A stretch of 64,000 nucleotides of DNA from Platerodrilus igneus (taxonomy: Eukaryota; Arthropoda; Insecta; Coleoptera; Lycidae), in the NCBI GenBank assembly GCA_036346225.1, contig JARFIW010000115.1, positions 2,320,501 through 2,384,500 of the forward strand, read 5' to 3'. Below the pieces are notes generated by a model, which was not told the DNA's origin, ran no database searches, and saw only the letters and a list, made by a program, of their open reading frames with translations. The translations under genes and the position numbers were made by a program. Positions 1 to 13,258 of this stretch are shown piece by piece. The first letter of the stretch is position 1, and every line of letters begins with the position of its first letter.

Positions 1-3000
1 CGAGGTTGGGTCTCGTGCCACCTAGCTCTGCAAAAAGTCAACAATCGTAAAAAAATCGTATTGAGGGTCTGAAAGCTTCACGTTGTGCATCAGAGACATC
101 CAACCCAGGAGACCCAATCTACAAAAAACATGTTGTGATGAAATCAAGAAAATTCATTAAGTGACTAGACATTGGGTCTCGACTCAAGGAAGAAAGAACA
201 TCAAGTGTCGAGACTCCGAACACTTCATTGGGATATTCACGTCGTTCGTTAGATACCCAACCCAAAAAACCCATTGTGCAGAAAAACAACGTGCTGATAT
301 CAAAAAAATTCATTATTTAATGTAACGTTAGGTCTGGGCGACACTCAACGTTGCAAATGGACGACAATCTCAAAAAGTGAAGTACTGAGACTCCGGAAGC
401 GTCACGTTGTGCATCTGAGCCAACCAACCCAGAAAACCCAATCTACAAATAACATGATGTGTTGAAATCAAGAAAATACATTGCGTGACTAGACGCTGGG
501 TCTCGACGACCCCCAGCCGTAAAAGGAAATCAAGTGTCGAGACTCTGAACATTTCATTGGGATATTTATGCAACCCAGAAGACTCAAACTACAAAAAAAT
601 ATCATGATGAAATTAGGAAAAATCATTTCTTGACTAGACGTTGGGTCTCGACGATGCCAGCGACTTTTGGTCTCGATGAGGCCAGCCCTACAAACAATTC
701 TAAAAGGGAATCACGTGTCCAGGCTACTAAAATTTCATTGGGTTATTTACGTCGTTCGTCAAACATCCAACCCAGAAAACCCAATGTACAAGAAAAGACG
801 TGATGATTTCAAGAAAATTCATTATTTAACGCAACGTTGGGTCTCGGCGACACTCAACGTTGCAAATGGTCGAAAATCTCAAAAAAGGTGAGGCGTTGAG
901 ACTCCGAAAACTTCACGTTGTGTATCTGAGACAACCGACCCAGAAGACCCAATCAAGAAAATTTATTAAGTGACTAGACGTTGGGTCTCGACGGCCCAAG
1001 CTCTGCAAAAACACAAGAATCGTAAAAGGAACTCAAGTGGTCGAGACTCCTAAAGCTTCATGCTGTGCATTTGAGACAACCGACCCAGAAAACCCAATCT
1101 ACAAAAAACATGACATGATGAAATCGAAAAAATTCATTACGTGATTAGACGTTGGGTCTCGACGATCCCAGCTCTGCAAAAGGACAAGAATCGTAAGAGG
1201 AACTCAAGTGGTCGAGACTCCGAAAGCTTCACGTTGTGCATTTGAGACAACCGACCCAGAAGACTTAATCTACAAAAAACATGACATGATGAAATCAAGA
1301 AAATTCATTAAGTGACTAGACGTTGGGTCTCGACGACCCCAGCTCTGCAAAAGAACAAGAATCGTAAAAGGAACTCAAGTGGTCGAGACTCCGAAAGCTT
1401 CACGTTGTGCGTTTGAGGCAACCGACCCAGAAAACCCAATCTACAAAAAACATGACGTGATGAAATCAAGAAAATTCATTAAGTGACTAGACGTTGGGTC
1501 TCGACGACCCCAGCTCTGCAAAAGGACAAGAATCGTAAGAGGAACTCAAGTGGTCGAGACTCCAAAAGCATCACGTTGAGCGTTTGAGGCAACCGACCCA
1601 GAAAACCCAATCTACAAAAAAACATGACATGATGAAATCAAGAAAATTTATTAAGTGACTAGACGTTGGGTCTCGACGGCCCCAGCTCTGCAAAAGGATA
1701 AGAATCGTAAGAGGAACTCATGTGGTCGAGACTCCGAAAGCTTCACGTTGTGCATTTGAGACAACCGACCCGGAAGACCTAATCTACAAAAAACATGACA
1801 TGATGAAATCAAGAAAATGCATTAAGTGACTAGACGATGGGTCTCGACGACCCCAGCTCTGCAAAAGGACAAGAATCGTAAGAGGAACTCAAGTGGTCGA
1901 GACTCCAAAAGCATCACGTTGTGCGTTTGAGGCAACCGACCCAGAAAACCCAATCTACAAAAAACATGACGTGATGAAATCAAGAAAATTCATTAAGTGA
2001 CTAGACGTTGGGTCTCGACGGCCCCAGCTCTGCAAAAGGATAAGAATCGTAAGAGGAACTCATGTGGTCGAGACTCCAAAGCTTCACGTTGTGCATTTGA
2101 GACAACCGACCCGGAAGACCTAATCTACAAAAAACATGACATGATGAAATCAAGAAAATGCATTAAGTGACTAGACGATGGGTCTCGACGACCCCAGCTT
2201 TGCAAAAGGACAAGAATCGTAAGAGGAACTCAAGTGGTCGAGACTCCAAAGCATCACGTTGTGCGTTTGAGGCAACCGACCCAGAAAACCCAATCTACAA
2301 AAAACATGACGTGATGAAATCAAGAAAATTCATTAAGTGACTAGACGTTGGGTCTCGACGACCCCAGCTCTGCAAAAGGACAAGAATCGTAAGAGGAACT
2401 GAAGTGGTCGAGACTCCAAAAGCATCACGTTGTGCATCTGAGACAACCAACCCATAAAACCCAATCTACAAAAAACATGACATGATGAAATCAAGAAAAT
2501 TCATTAATGACTAGACGTTGGGTCTCGAAGGCCCCAGCTCTGCAAAAGGATAAGAATCGTAAGAGGAACTCATGTGGTCGAGACTCCGAAAGCTTCACGT
2601 TGTGCATTTGAGACAACCGACCCGGAAGACCTAATCTACAAAAAACATGACATGATGAAATCAAGAAAATGCATTATGACTAGACGATGGGTCTCGACGA
2701 CCCCAGCTCTGCAAAAGGACAAGAATCGTAAGAGGAACTCAAGTGGTCGAGACTCCAAAAGCATCACGTTGTGCGTTTGAGGCAACCGACCCAGAAAACC
2801 CAATCTACAAAAAACATGACGTGATGAAATCAAGAAAATTCATTAAGTGACTAGACGTTGGGTCTCGACGGCCCCAGCTCTGCAAAAGGATAAGAATCGT
2901 AAGAGGAACTCATGTGGTCGAGACTCCGAAAGCTTCACGTTGTGCATTTGAGACAACCGACCCGGAAGACCTAATCTACAAAAAACATGACATGATGAAA

Positions 3001-6000
3001 TCAAGAAAATGCATTATGACTAGACGATGGGTCTCGACGACCCCAGCTCTGCAAAAGGACAAGAATCGTAAGAGGAACTCAAGTGGTCGAGACTCCAAAA
3101 GCATCACGTTGTGCGTTTGAGGCAACCGACCCAGAAAACCCAATCTACAAAAAACATGACGTGATGAAATCAAGAAAATTCATTAAGTGACTAGACGTTG
3201 GGTCTCGACGGCCCCAGCTCTGCAAAAGGATAAGAATCGTAAGAGGAACTCATGTGGTCGAGACTCCGAAAGCTTCACGTTGTGCATTTGAGACAACCGA
3301 CCCGGAAGACCTAATCTACAAAAAACATGACATGATGAAATCAAGAAAATGCATTAAGTGACTAGACGATGGGTCTCGACGACCCCAGCTCTGCAAAAGG
3401 ACAAGAATCGTAAGAGGAACTCAAGTGGTCGAGACTCCAAAAGCATCACGTTGTGCGTTTGAGGCAACCGACCCAGAAAACCCAATCTACAAAAACATGA
3501 CGTGATGAAATCAAGAAAATTCATTATGACTAGACGTTGGGTCTCGACGGCCCCAGCTCTGCAAAAGGATAAGAATCGTAAGAGGAACTCATGTGGTCGA
3601 GACTCCGAAAGCTTCACGTTGTGCATTTGAGACAACCGACCCGGAAGACCTAATCTACAAAAAACATGACATGATGAAATCAAGAAAATGCATTAAGTGA
3701 CTAGACGATGGGTCTCGACGACCCCAGCTTTGCAAAAGGACAAGAATCGTAAGAGGAACTCAAGTGGTCGAGACTCCAAAAGCATCACGTTGTGCGTTTG
3801 AGGCAACCGACCCAGAAAACCCAATCTACAAAAACATGACGTGATGAAATCAAGAAAATTCATTATGACTAGACGTTGGGTCTCGACGACCCCAGCTCTG
3901 CAAAAGGACAAGAATCGTAAGAGGAACTGAAGTGGTCGAGACTCCAAAAGCATCACGTTGTGCATCTGAGACAACCAACCCATAAAACCCAATCTACAAA
4001 AAACATGACATGATGAAATCAAGAAAATTCATTAAGTGACTAGACGTTGGGTCTCGACGGCCCCAGCTCTGCAAAAGGATAAGAATCGTAAGAGGAACTC
4101 ATGTGGTCGAGACTCCGAAAGCTTCACGTTGTGCATTTGAGACAACCGACCCGGAAGACCTAATCTACAAAAAACATGACATGATGAAATCAAGAAAATG
4201 CATTATGACTAGACGATGGGTCTCGACGACCCCAGCTCTGCAAAAGGACAAGAATCGTAAGAGGAACTCAAGTGGTCGAGACTCCAAAAGCATCACGTTG
4301 TGCGTTTGAGGCAACCGACCCAGAAAACCCAATCTACAAAAAACATGACGTGATGAAATCAAGAAAATTCATTAAGTGACTAGACGTTGGGTCTCGACGG
4401 CCCCAGCTCTGCAAAAGGATAAGAATCGTAAGAGGAACTCATGTGGTCGAGACTCCGAAAGCTTCACGTTGTGCATTTGAGACAACCGACCCGGAAGACC
4501 TAATCTACAAAAAACATGACATGATGAAATCAAGAAAATGCATTAAGTGACTAGACGATGGGTCTCGACGACCCCAGCTCTGCAAAAGGACAAGAATCGT
4601 AAGAGGAACTCAAGTGGTCGAGACTCCAAAAGCATCACGTTGTGCGTTTGAGGCAACCGACCCAGAAAACCCAATCTACAAAAAACATGACGTGATGAAA
4701 TCAAGAAAATTCATTAAGTGACTAGACGTTGGGTCTCGACGGCCCCAGCTCTGCAAAAGGATAAGAATCGTAAGAGGAACTCATGTGGTCGAGACTCCGA
4801 AAGCTTCACGTTGTGCATTTGAGACAACCGACCCGGAAGACCTAATCTACAAAAAACATGACATGATGAAATCAAGAAAATGCATTAAGTGACTAGACGA
4901 TGGGTCTCGACGACCCCAGCTTTGCAAAAGGACAAGAATCGTAAGAGGAACTCAAGTGGTCGAGACTCCAAAAGCATCACGTTGTGCGTTTGAGGCAACC
5001 GACCCAGAAAACCCAATCTACAAAAAACATGACGTGATGAAATCAAGAAAATTCATTAAGTGACTAGACGTTGGGTCTCGACGACCCCAGCTCTGCAAAA
5101 GGACAAGAATCGTAAGAGGAACTGAAGTGGTCGAGACTCCAAAAGCATCACGTTGTGCATCTGAGACAACCAACCCATAAAACCCAATCTACAAAAAACA
5201 TGACATGATGAAATCAAGAAAATTCATTAAGTGACTAGACGTTGGGTCTCGACGACCCCAGCTCTGCAAAAGGACAAGAATCGTAAGAGGAACTGAAGTG
5301 GTCGAGACTCCAAAAGCATCACGTTGTGCATCTGAGACAACCAACCCATAAAACCCAATCTACAAAAAACATGACATGATGAAATCAAGAAAATTTATTA
5401 AGTGACTAGACGTTGGGTCTCGACGGCCCCAGCTCTGCAAAAGGATAAGAATCGTAAGAGGAACTCATGTGGTCGAGACTCCGAAAGCTTCACGTTGTGC
5501 ATTTGAGACAACCGACCCGGAAGACCTAATCTACAAAAAACATGACATGATGAAATCAAGAAAATGCATTAAGTGACTAGACGATGGGTCTCGACGACCC
5601 CAGCTCTGCAAAAGGACAAGAATCGTAAGAGGAACTCAAGTGGTCGAGACTCCAAAAGCATCACGTTGTGCGTTTGAGGCAACCGACCCAGAAAACCCAA
5701 TCTACAAAAAACATGACGTGATGAAATCAAGAAAATTCATTAAGTGACTAGACGTTGGGTCTCGAAGGCCCCAGCTCTGCAAAAGGATAAGAATCGTAAG
5801 AGGAACTCATGTGGTCGAGACTCCGAAAGCTTCACGTTGTGCATTTGAGACAACCGACCCGGAAGACCTAATCTACAAAAAACATGACATGATGAAATCA
5901 AGAAAATGCATTAAGTGACTAGACGATGGGTCTCGACGACCCCAGCTTTGCAAAAGGACAAGAATCGTAAGAGGAACTCAAGTGGTCGAGACTCAAAAGC

Positions 6001-8062
6001 ATCACGTTGTGCGTTTGAGGCAACCGACCCAGAAAACCCAATCTACAAAAAACATGACGTGATGAAATCAAGAAAATTCATTAAGTGACTAGACGTTGGG
6101 TCTCGACGACCCCAGCTCTGCAAAAGGACAAGAATCGTAAGAGGAACTCAAGTGGTCGAGACTCCAAAGCATTCACGTTGTGCATTTGAGACAACCGACC
6201 CGGAAGACCTAATCTACAAAAACATGACATGATGAAATCAAGAAAATGCATTAGTGACTAGACGTTGGGTCTCGACGACCCCAGCTCTGCAAAAGGACAA
6301 GAATCGTAAGAGGAACTGAAGTGGTCGAGACTCCAAAAGCATCACGTTGTGCATCTGAGGACAACCAACCCAGAAAACCCAATCTACAAAAACATGACAT
6401 GATGAAATCAAGAAAATTCATTATGACTAGACGTTGGGTCTCGACGGCCCCAGCTCTGCAAAAGGATAAGAATCGTAAGAGGAACTCATGTGGTCGAGAC
6501 TCCGAAAGCTTCACGTTGTGCATTTGAGACAACCGACCCGGAAGACCTAATCTACAAAAAACATGACATGATGAAATCAAGAAAATGCATTAAGTGACTA
6601 GACGATGGGTCTCGACGACCCCAGCTCTGCAAAAGGACAAGAATCGTAAGAGGAACTCAAGTGGTCGAGACTCCAAAAGCATCACGTTGTGCGTTTGAGG
6701 CAACCGACCCAGAAAACCCAATCTACAAAAAACATGACGTGATGAAATCATGAAAATTTATTAAGTGACTAGACATTGGGTCTCGACGACCCCAGCTCTG
6801 CAAAAGAACAAGAATCGTAGGAGGAACTCAAGTGGTCGAGACTCAGAACGGTTCCCGTTGTGCATCTGAGACAACCAACCCATAAAAGCCAATCTACAAA
6901 AAACATGACATGATGAAATCGAAAAATTCATTACTTGATTAGACGTTGGGTCTCGACGACCCCAGCTCTGCAAAAGGGCAAGAATCGTAAGAGGAACTCA
7001 AGTGGTCGAGACTCCGAAAGCTTCACGTTGTGCATCTGAGACAACCGACCCAGAAAACCCAATCTACAAAAAACATGACGTGATGAAATCAAGAAAATTC
7101 ATTAAGTGACTAGACGTTGGGTCTCGACGACCCCAGCTCTGCAAAAGGACAAGAATCGTAAAAGGAACTCAAGTGGTCGAGACTCCGAAAGGTGCATTGG
7201 GATGTTCACATTGTGTCAGACATCCAACCCAGAAGACCCAATCTACAAAAACCGACGTGCTAATGTCAAGAAAATTCAATATTTGACACAACGTTGGGTC
7301 TCAGCAACTCATAACTTTGCAAAAGATCAACGATCGTAAAAAAATCGTGTTGACAGTCTGAAATCTCCGCGTTGTGTATCAGAAACATCCAACCCAGAAG
7401 ACCCAATCTACAAAAAAATATGTGATAAAATTAAGAAAATTCATTTATTGACTATGTTGGGTCTCGACGATCCTGGTTTTGCAAAAGGAGAACGATCGTA
7501 AAAGGAAATCAAAAGTCTAGACTCCGATAGCTTCATTGGGATATTCACGTTGTGCATCAGACATCCCATCCAGAAAACCCAATTTGCAAAAGACGACCTG
7601 ATTTTGTCAAGAAAATTCAATATTTGTTGTGACGTTGGGTCTTGATGACACCTGACTTTGTAAAAGGTCAACAAAAGTAACTGAGAGTCTGAAAGTTTAA
7701 CGCTGTGCATCAGAGACATCCAATCTACAAAAAAATATCGTGATGAAATCAAGAAAATTAATTCCTTGACCAGACTTTGGGTCTTGACTACCCCAGTTCT
7801 GTAAAAACCCAATCTACAAAAAATATGACGTGATGAAATCAAAAACATTCATTACGTGACTAGACGTTGGGTCTTGACGACCCAGCTCTGCAAAACGACA
7901 ACAATTGTAAAACGAAATCAAGTGTTGAGACCGCGAAAGCTTCATTGTGCGTTAGACTTTTTACCCAGGAGACCCAATGTACAAAAAAACAAGACGTAAT
8001 GATATCAAAAAAAATTATGTGGCACTACGTTGGGTCCCAGCGACACCCAACTGTTAAAGTGT
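1..8062. repeat. ~170-bp satellite array with 340-bp dimeric core
   Basis: About 47 head-to-tail copies of a ~170-bp unit. Landmarks repeated in every unit are GACTAGACGTTGGGTCTCG, CCCAGCTCTGCAAAAGG, GGTCGAGACTCC and AACCCAATCTACAAAAA. From about 1660 to 6760 two monomer types alternate: one has GACGGCCCC, GGATAAGAATCG and CTCATGTGG, the other GACGACCCC, GGACAAGAATCG and CTCAAGTGG. Together they form a 340-bp dimer, and neighbouring dimers (for example those beginning near 2574 and 2914) are nearly identical. Both ends (1-1000 and 7200-8062) are more diverged, with indels and no dimer pattern, as expected of old array edges. Each unit also carries a short dyad, GGGTC-TCGAC-GACCC. Short ORFs in all frames are by-products of the periodicity. 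The left boundary lies outside the window. Confidence 0.95.
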
Positions 8063-8421
8063 GATCACCCTTTAAGTGACTGTGGTTTCGTAGCATTTAG
8101 GATCTGTAGAACAATCGAACTGATAAAACGTAATCACTTGCTAATTCGGCATTAAACGCAATTGCATAATTAAAAAAATCTTTAGAGCGTTACCGTACGA
8201 TGCAACGCCTTGTTTATTTTCTTCAATGTTTCATGCGATTTTATTAAACGATTTTCAATTATTTACAAACTTTCTAATCTTGCAACTTATGTACGGGTAA
8301 ATTATATTCAACGGATCATAAATTGATAAAAGGCGTTTGTAGAGTTTACAAACGAGATTGTTCGCGAATTTTGTATAAGGCAACTTCTGTCTGACAGTAA
8401 ATTATATCTGGTATGTTTTAG
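8063..8421 (+). other. unique intron tail before the ABCB final exon
   Basis: About 360 bp of non-repetitive AT-rich sequence between the 170-bp satellite and the transporter exon. It ends in an acceptor, TATGTTTTAG, at 8421. I see no gene or regulatory element in it. Together with the satellite it forms part of the last intron of the transporter gene. Confidence 0.6.
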
Positions 8422-8622
8422 GTCGTTCAAGAAGCCTTGGACAACGCAATGAAAGGACGTACTTGTATCTCAATCGCACATCGGCTAACAACGATTCAGG
8501 ATGCCGACGTTATATGCGTCATTAATCAAGGAAAATTGGTCGAAATGGGCACTCATTCGTTTTTACTAAGCATACGGGGAATGTATTATGATCTACATCG
8601 CCTACAACGGGGAATTAATTAG
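8422..8622 (+). CDS. ABCB / P-glycoprotein (MDR)-type ABC transporter, final exon
   Basis: This exon encodes the last 66 residues of a full-size multidrug-resistance type ABC exporter. Members of this family are plasma-membrane ATP-driven pumps with two TMD-NBD halves. It opens right after the acceptor AG at 8420-8421 with [15 protein letters not shown], the segment that follows the D-loop of the second nucleotide-binding domain. It continues through [12 protein letters not shown], which holds the H-loop (switch histidine), then the [13 protein letters not shown] strand-turn-helix, and ends with [13 protein letters not shown] and a TAG stop at 8620-8622. Walker A, Q-loop, signature and Walker B must be in exons left of the window. 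Length and ending match the C-terminus of insect Mdr proteins. The family call is firm; the orthologue cannot be assigned from one exon. It could in principle be an orphan exon, since at least 8 kb of satellite separates it from its upstream partners. Confidence 0.9.
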   Translation, partial: VVQEALDNAMKGRTCISIAHRLTTIQDADVICVINQGKLVEMGTHSFLLSIRGMYYDLHRLQRGIN

Positions 8623-8829
8623 CTATGGCTTTTGCGACGAGCAAGTATTTTAGAAGTTCCTAGTATAATTAGTCAATTTGTATTTCAACCAGTATTATCT
8701 TGGGGAATTCCCGAGGAATTTGTGGTGCTGTTTCTTCAGTGAAGTTTTTATACGTCCTTGAATAAAAGTTCTTTAATGATTGTTTGATTTTTGTGTGCTT
8801 GTTGTATTTTAAATAACACTCTTACAGGT
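8623..8829 (+). other. ABCB 3' UTR with polyadenylation signal
   Basis: Non-repetitive sequence after the TAG stop, with a canonical AATAAA at 8761-8766, about 140 bp downstream, followed by a T/G-rich stretch (TTTGATTTTTGTGTGC) typical of a downstream processing element. This supports the exon being the true end of a transcribed gene. The next satellite starts near 8830. Confidence 0.7.
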
Positions 8830-11800
8830 ACTATTGTCGTATTATACTCACGTTGGGCGCCATTTCTATTTTCAAAAATTACATTAAGCGCATTTGCCGA
8901 ACTATGGGACCATTGTAACAAATTGTTCTTTGTCTTAGCTGCGTTGGGTGCTATTTAAATTTCCATACATTTACAAAAATTACGTAAGGGCTATTGGCCG
9001 AACAGTGGTACTATAGTGACACAATCCTTTGCCGTAATATACGTACGTTGAACGCCATGTGGATTTTCATTCATTTACAAAAATTACGTAAGGCGCATTT
9101 GCCGAACAATTGTATTATGGTAACACTTAGGCACGTTGGGCGCCATTTACATTTTGATACATTTATAAAAGTCAGTTGAGGCGCATTGGCCGAACAAAGG
9201 TACTGTGGTTACACTTCTTTACCATTATATATTTAGTCACTCACGTTGGATGCCATTTGGATTTTTATTCAATTACCAAAAGTATGTAAGGCGCATTGGC
9301 CGTACATTGCTACTATGGTACCATACAGTTCTTTGCCATAATATACTTAGCTACGTTGAGCGCCATTTGGATTTTGATTTGTTTACAATAATGCACAAGC
9401 TGCATTAGCCAGTGGTAACACAGTTCTTTACCATAATATACTTAGGTCACGTTGGGCACCATTTTTATTTACTTACATAAGTTGCGTAAGGCGTAGACCA
9501 AAGAATGGCGCTATGATAATATAGTTTTTTGCCGTAATATGCCTACGTTGGGCGCCATTTGAATTTGTATGCATTTACATAGATTGCGTAAGGCGCTTTG
9601 GCCAAACCATGGCAGTTTGGTAACAGTTTACAGTAATATACCACAAGTTGGACGCAATTTAGATTTTCATTCAATTACAAAAACTAAGTAAAGCTTTGGC
9701 CGAACAATGGAATTGTGGTAACATACAGTTTTAAGCCATAATAATCTTAGGTATGTTGAGCTCCATTTACATTTTGATACATTTACAAAAATTACGTGAG
9801 ACGCATTTGCCGAACAAAGGTGCTGTGGTCACAGTTCTGTACGATTATATACCTAGTCACGTTGGGCGCCATTTAGGTTTTTATTCATGTACAAAAATTA
9901 CATAAGGCGCATTGGCCGAACCTTGGCAGTTTGGATCACAGTTGTTTGCTATAATATACTTACATGTCCTGGGCGCCATTCGATGTTCAGTTTTTACAAA
10001 AATTGTGTAAGGTGCATTGACCGAACAATGATACTAAGGTGACTGTTTTCTGTCGTAATAAACATGTCACTTTGGGAGTTACGTGGATATTTATTAATTT
10101 ACGAAATTACGCAAGTTGCATAGGGCGAGCACTGGTACTATGGTCACTGTTCTTTGCCGTAATACTCCACGTTGGGCGCCATTAGGATTTTTATTCATTT
10201 ATAAAAATTACGTCAGGCGCATTGGTCGAACAATGGTACTTTGGTCACCGAGCTTTATCTTAATATACATACGCACGTTGGACGCCATGTGGTCACATCT
10301 TTTTACCGTAATATACTTACGTCACGTTGGGCGCCATTAGGTTTATTATTCATTTATAAAAATTACGTCAGGCGCATTGGTCGAACAATGGTACTTTGGT
10401 CACAGATCTTTATCTTAATATAAGTACGCACGTTGGGAGCCATGTGGTCACATCTTTTTGCCGTAATATACTTACGTCATGTAGAACGCCATTAGGATTT
10501 TCATTTACAAAAATTATGTAAAGAGCATTGGGCGAACAATGCTAGTAGGGTAACATGCTCTTTTGCCGTAATATTTTTACGCATGTTACGCGCCATTTAA
10601 ATTTCCATTTACAAATTTTCGTAAGTCGAACTGACCGAACAATGGTACAATGGTCACAGTTCTTTGTCTTAATATACCTACGTCACGTTGGGCGCCATTA
10701 GGATTTTCATTTACATAAATTGCGTAAGGCGAATTTTGTAAACAATGGTACTATAGTCACTTCCCTGACCTAATATATGTATGTCACGTTGGACGCCATG
10801 TGAAGTTTAGTTTATGTACTTTAATTACGTAAAGCACATTGGGCAAATAATGGTACTATGATTACATATCGTTTAGCCGTAAAATACTTACGTTACTTTG
10901 GGCACATTTAGATTTCCATTTATTTACCAAAACTACACAAGACACATTGGCAGAATATTGGTACTATGTTCTCAGTTCTTTATCGTAATATACGTACTTC
11001 ACGTTGGGCGCTATGTGGGTGTTCATTAATTTACAAAAATTACGGAAGTCGCATTGGACGAACACTGGTACAATGGTCACACAGTTCTATGCCGTAATAT
11101 ACTTAGATCACGTTGGGCGCCATTAGTACTTTCATCTACAAAAATTGCGTAAGGCGCATTGGGCGATCAAAGGCACTATGGTCACAGTTTTTTGCCGTAA
11201 TATACGTACGTCATGTTGGGCGTTAGGTGGATGTTTATTAATTTACAAAAATTACGTAAGTCGCGTGCGACCAATGATACTATGGTCACAGTTCTTGCCG
11301 TAATATACTTACGTCACGTTGGGCGCCATTAGAATTATTATTCATTTATAAAAATTACGTAAGGCGCATTGGGCGAACAATGGTACTATGATCACTTTTT
11401 TGCTTTCATATAAGTACGTCACGTTGGACGCCATTAAGATTTTCATTTACAAAAATTGTGTAAGGCGTATTGGGCGGACACTGCTATTAGAATAACATGC
11501 AGTTTTTGCCGTATTATACTTACTTACGTTATGCGCCATTTAAATTTTTATTTACAAATTTACGTAAGTCGCACTTGTCAAACAATGGTCACCGCGCTGT
11601 GACGTAATATACTTGCGTCACGTTGGGCGTCATTAGAATTTTATTGACAAAAAATGCGTAAGACGAATTGGGTGAACGATGGTACTTGTCACAGTTCTTT
11701 GACGTAATGTACGTTTGTCACGTTGGGCGCAATGTGAAGTTTTATTCACTTGCAAGAACCACGTAAGCCGCATTGGGAAAATAATGGTACTATGCTCACA

Positions 11801-13258
11801 TCTTTTGCCGTAAAATACGTCACGTTGGGGACCATTTGCATTTCTATTTATTTATAAAAATTACACAAGGCGCATTGGCAGAGCATGGGTACTATGTTCA
11901 CAGTTCTATGTTGTAATATACTTACGTCACGTTGGACGCCATTATGATTTTCATTTAAAAAACTTCCGTAAGGCGCAATTGTTCTATAGTCACACAGTTT
12001 GTCGTAATATATGTACGACACGTTGGGCGCCATGTGAATTTTTATCTATTTAAAATAGTTACGTAAGGTACATTGGGCAAACAATGTTACTGTGGTCAGT
12101 TCTTTGCCGTAACATACGTACGTACCGTTGGGCGTTATGGTACTATGGTCACACAGTTCTTTGCCGTAATATACTTACGTCATGTTGGGCGCCATTGGGA
12201 TTATTATTCATTTATAAAAATTACGTCAGGCGCATTGGGCGAACAATGGTACTATGATCAGTTCTTTGCCTTAATATAAGTACGTCACGTTGGACGCCAT
12301 TAAGATTTTCATTTACAAAAATTGTGTAAGGCGTATTAGGCGGACATTGCTATTAGGATAACGTGCAGTTTTTTTCCGTAATATACTTACGCCCGTTATG
12401 CGCCATTTCATTTACGAATTTACGTAAGTCGCACTGGCCGAACAATGCTACAATGGTCACAGTTCTTTGCCGTAATATACTTACGTCACGTTGGGCGCCA
12501 TTAGGATTTTCATTTACAAAAATTACGTAAGGCAAATTGGGTGAACAATGGTACTATAGTCATAGTTCTTTGACGTAATATACGTATGTCACGTGGGCGC
12601 CATGTGAAGGTTTATTTATTTACAATAATTACGTAAGACACATTGGGCAAATAATGGTACTATGGTCACATCTTTTTGCAGTAAAATACTTGTCACTTTG
12701 GGCATCTTTGGATTTCCATTTATTTATAAAAATTACACAAAACGCATTGGCAGAACATTGGTGCTGTGGTCACAGTTCTTTGCCGTAATATAGGTACGCT
12801 ACGTTGGGTGCCATGTGGATATTTATTAATTTACAGAAATTACGTAAGTCGCATTGAACGAACACTGGTACTATGGTCACACGGTTCTTTGCCGTAATAT
12901 GCGTACCGCACGTTGGGCGCCATTAGTACTTACATTTACAAAAATTACGTAAGGCGCATTGGGCGAACAAAGACACTATGGTACAATTCTTTTCCGTAAT
13001 ATACGTACTTTACAGTGATTTACGTAAGGCACATTGGGCGAACAATGGTACTATGGTCACAGTTCTTTGCTGTGATATACGTACTTCACGTTGGGCGCCA
13101 TGTGGATGTTTATTAATTTTCCAAAATTACATAAGTTGCATTGGATGAACAATGGTACTATGCTCACAGTTCTCTGCTTTAATATAAGTACGTCACTTTG
13201 GACGCCATTAGGATGTGTATGGCGCATTGGGCGAACAATGTTCTTAGGGAAACATGCA
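8830..13258. repeat. ~100-110-bp satellite array (CACGTTGGGCGCCAT family)
   Basis: About 42 diverged copies of a ~97-111-bp unit. Recurrent landmarks are GCCGTAATATACTTACGTC, CACGTTGGGCGCCAT, ATTTACAAAAATTACGTAA, GGCGCATTGG, CGAACAATGGTACTATGGTC and ACAGTTCTTTGCC. Copies in the first 1.3 kb are most degenerate. Most central units share the TTACGTCACGTTGGGCGCCATTAGG form, and some alternate a 'GGATTTTCATTTAC' and a 'GATGTTTATTAATTTAC' variant. The array ends abruptly at about 13258, where a different satellite begins. No coding capacity is conserved across units. Confidence 0.93.

Noticed and set aside
1..8062. CRISPR-like or protein-coding interpretation of the regular 170-bp repeat
   Set aside because: The whole unit repeats with no unique spacers, the genome is eukaryotic, and the ORFs of 60-109 codons recur only with the period.
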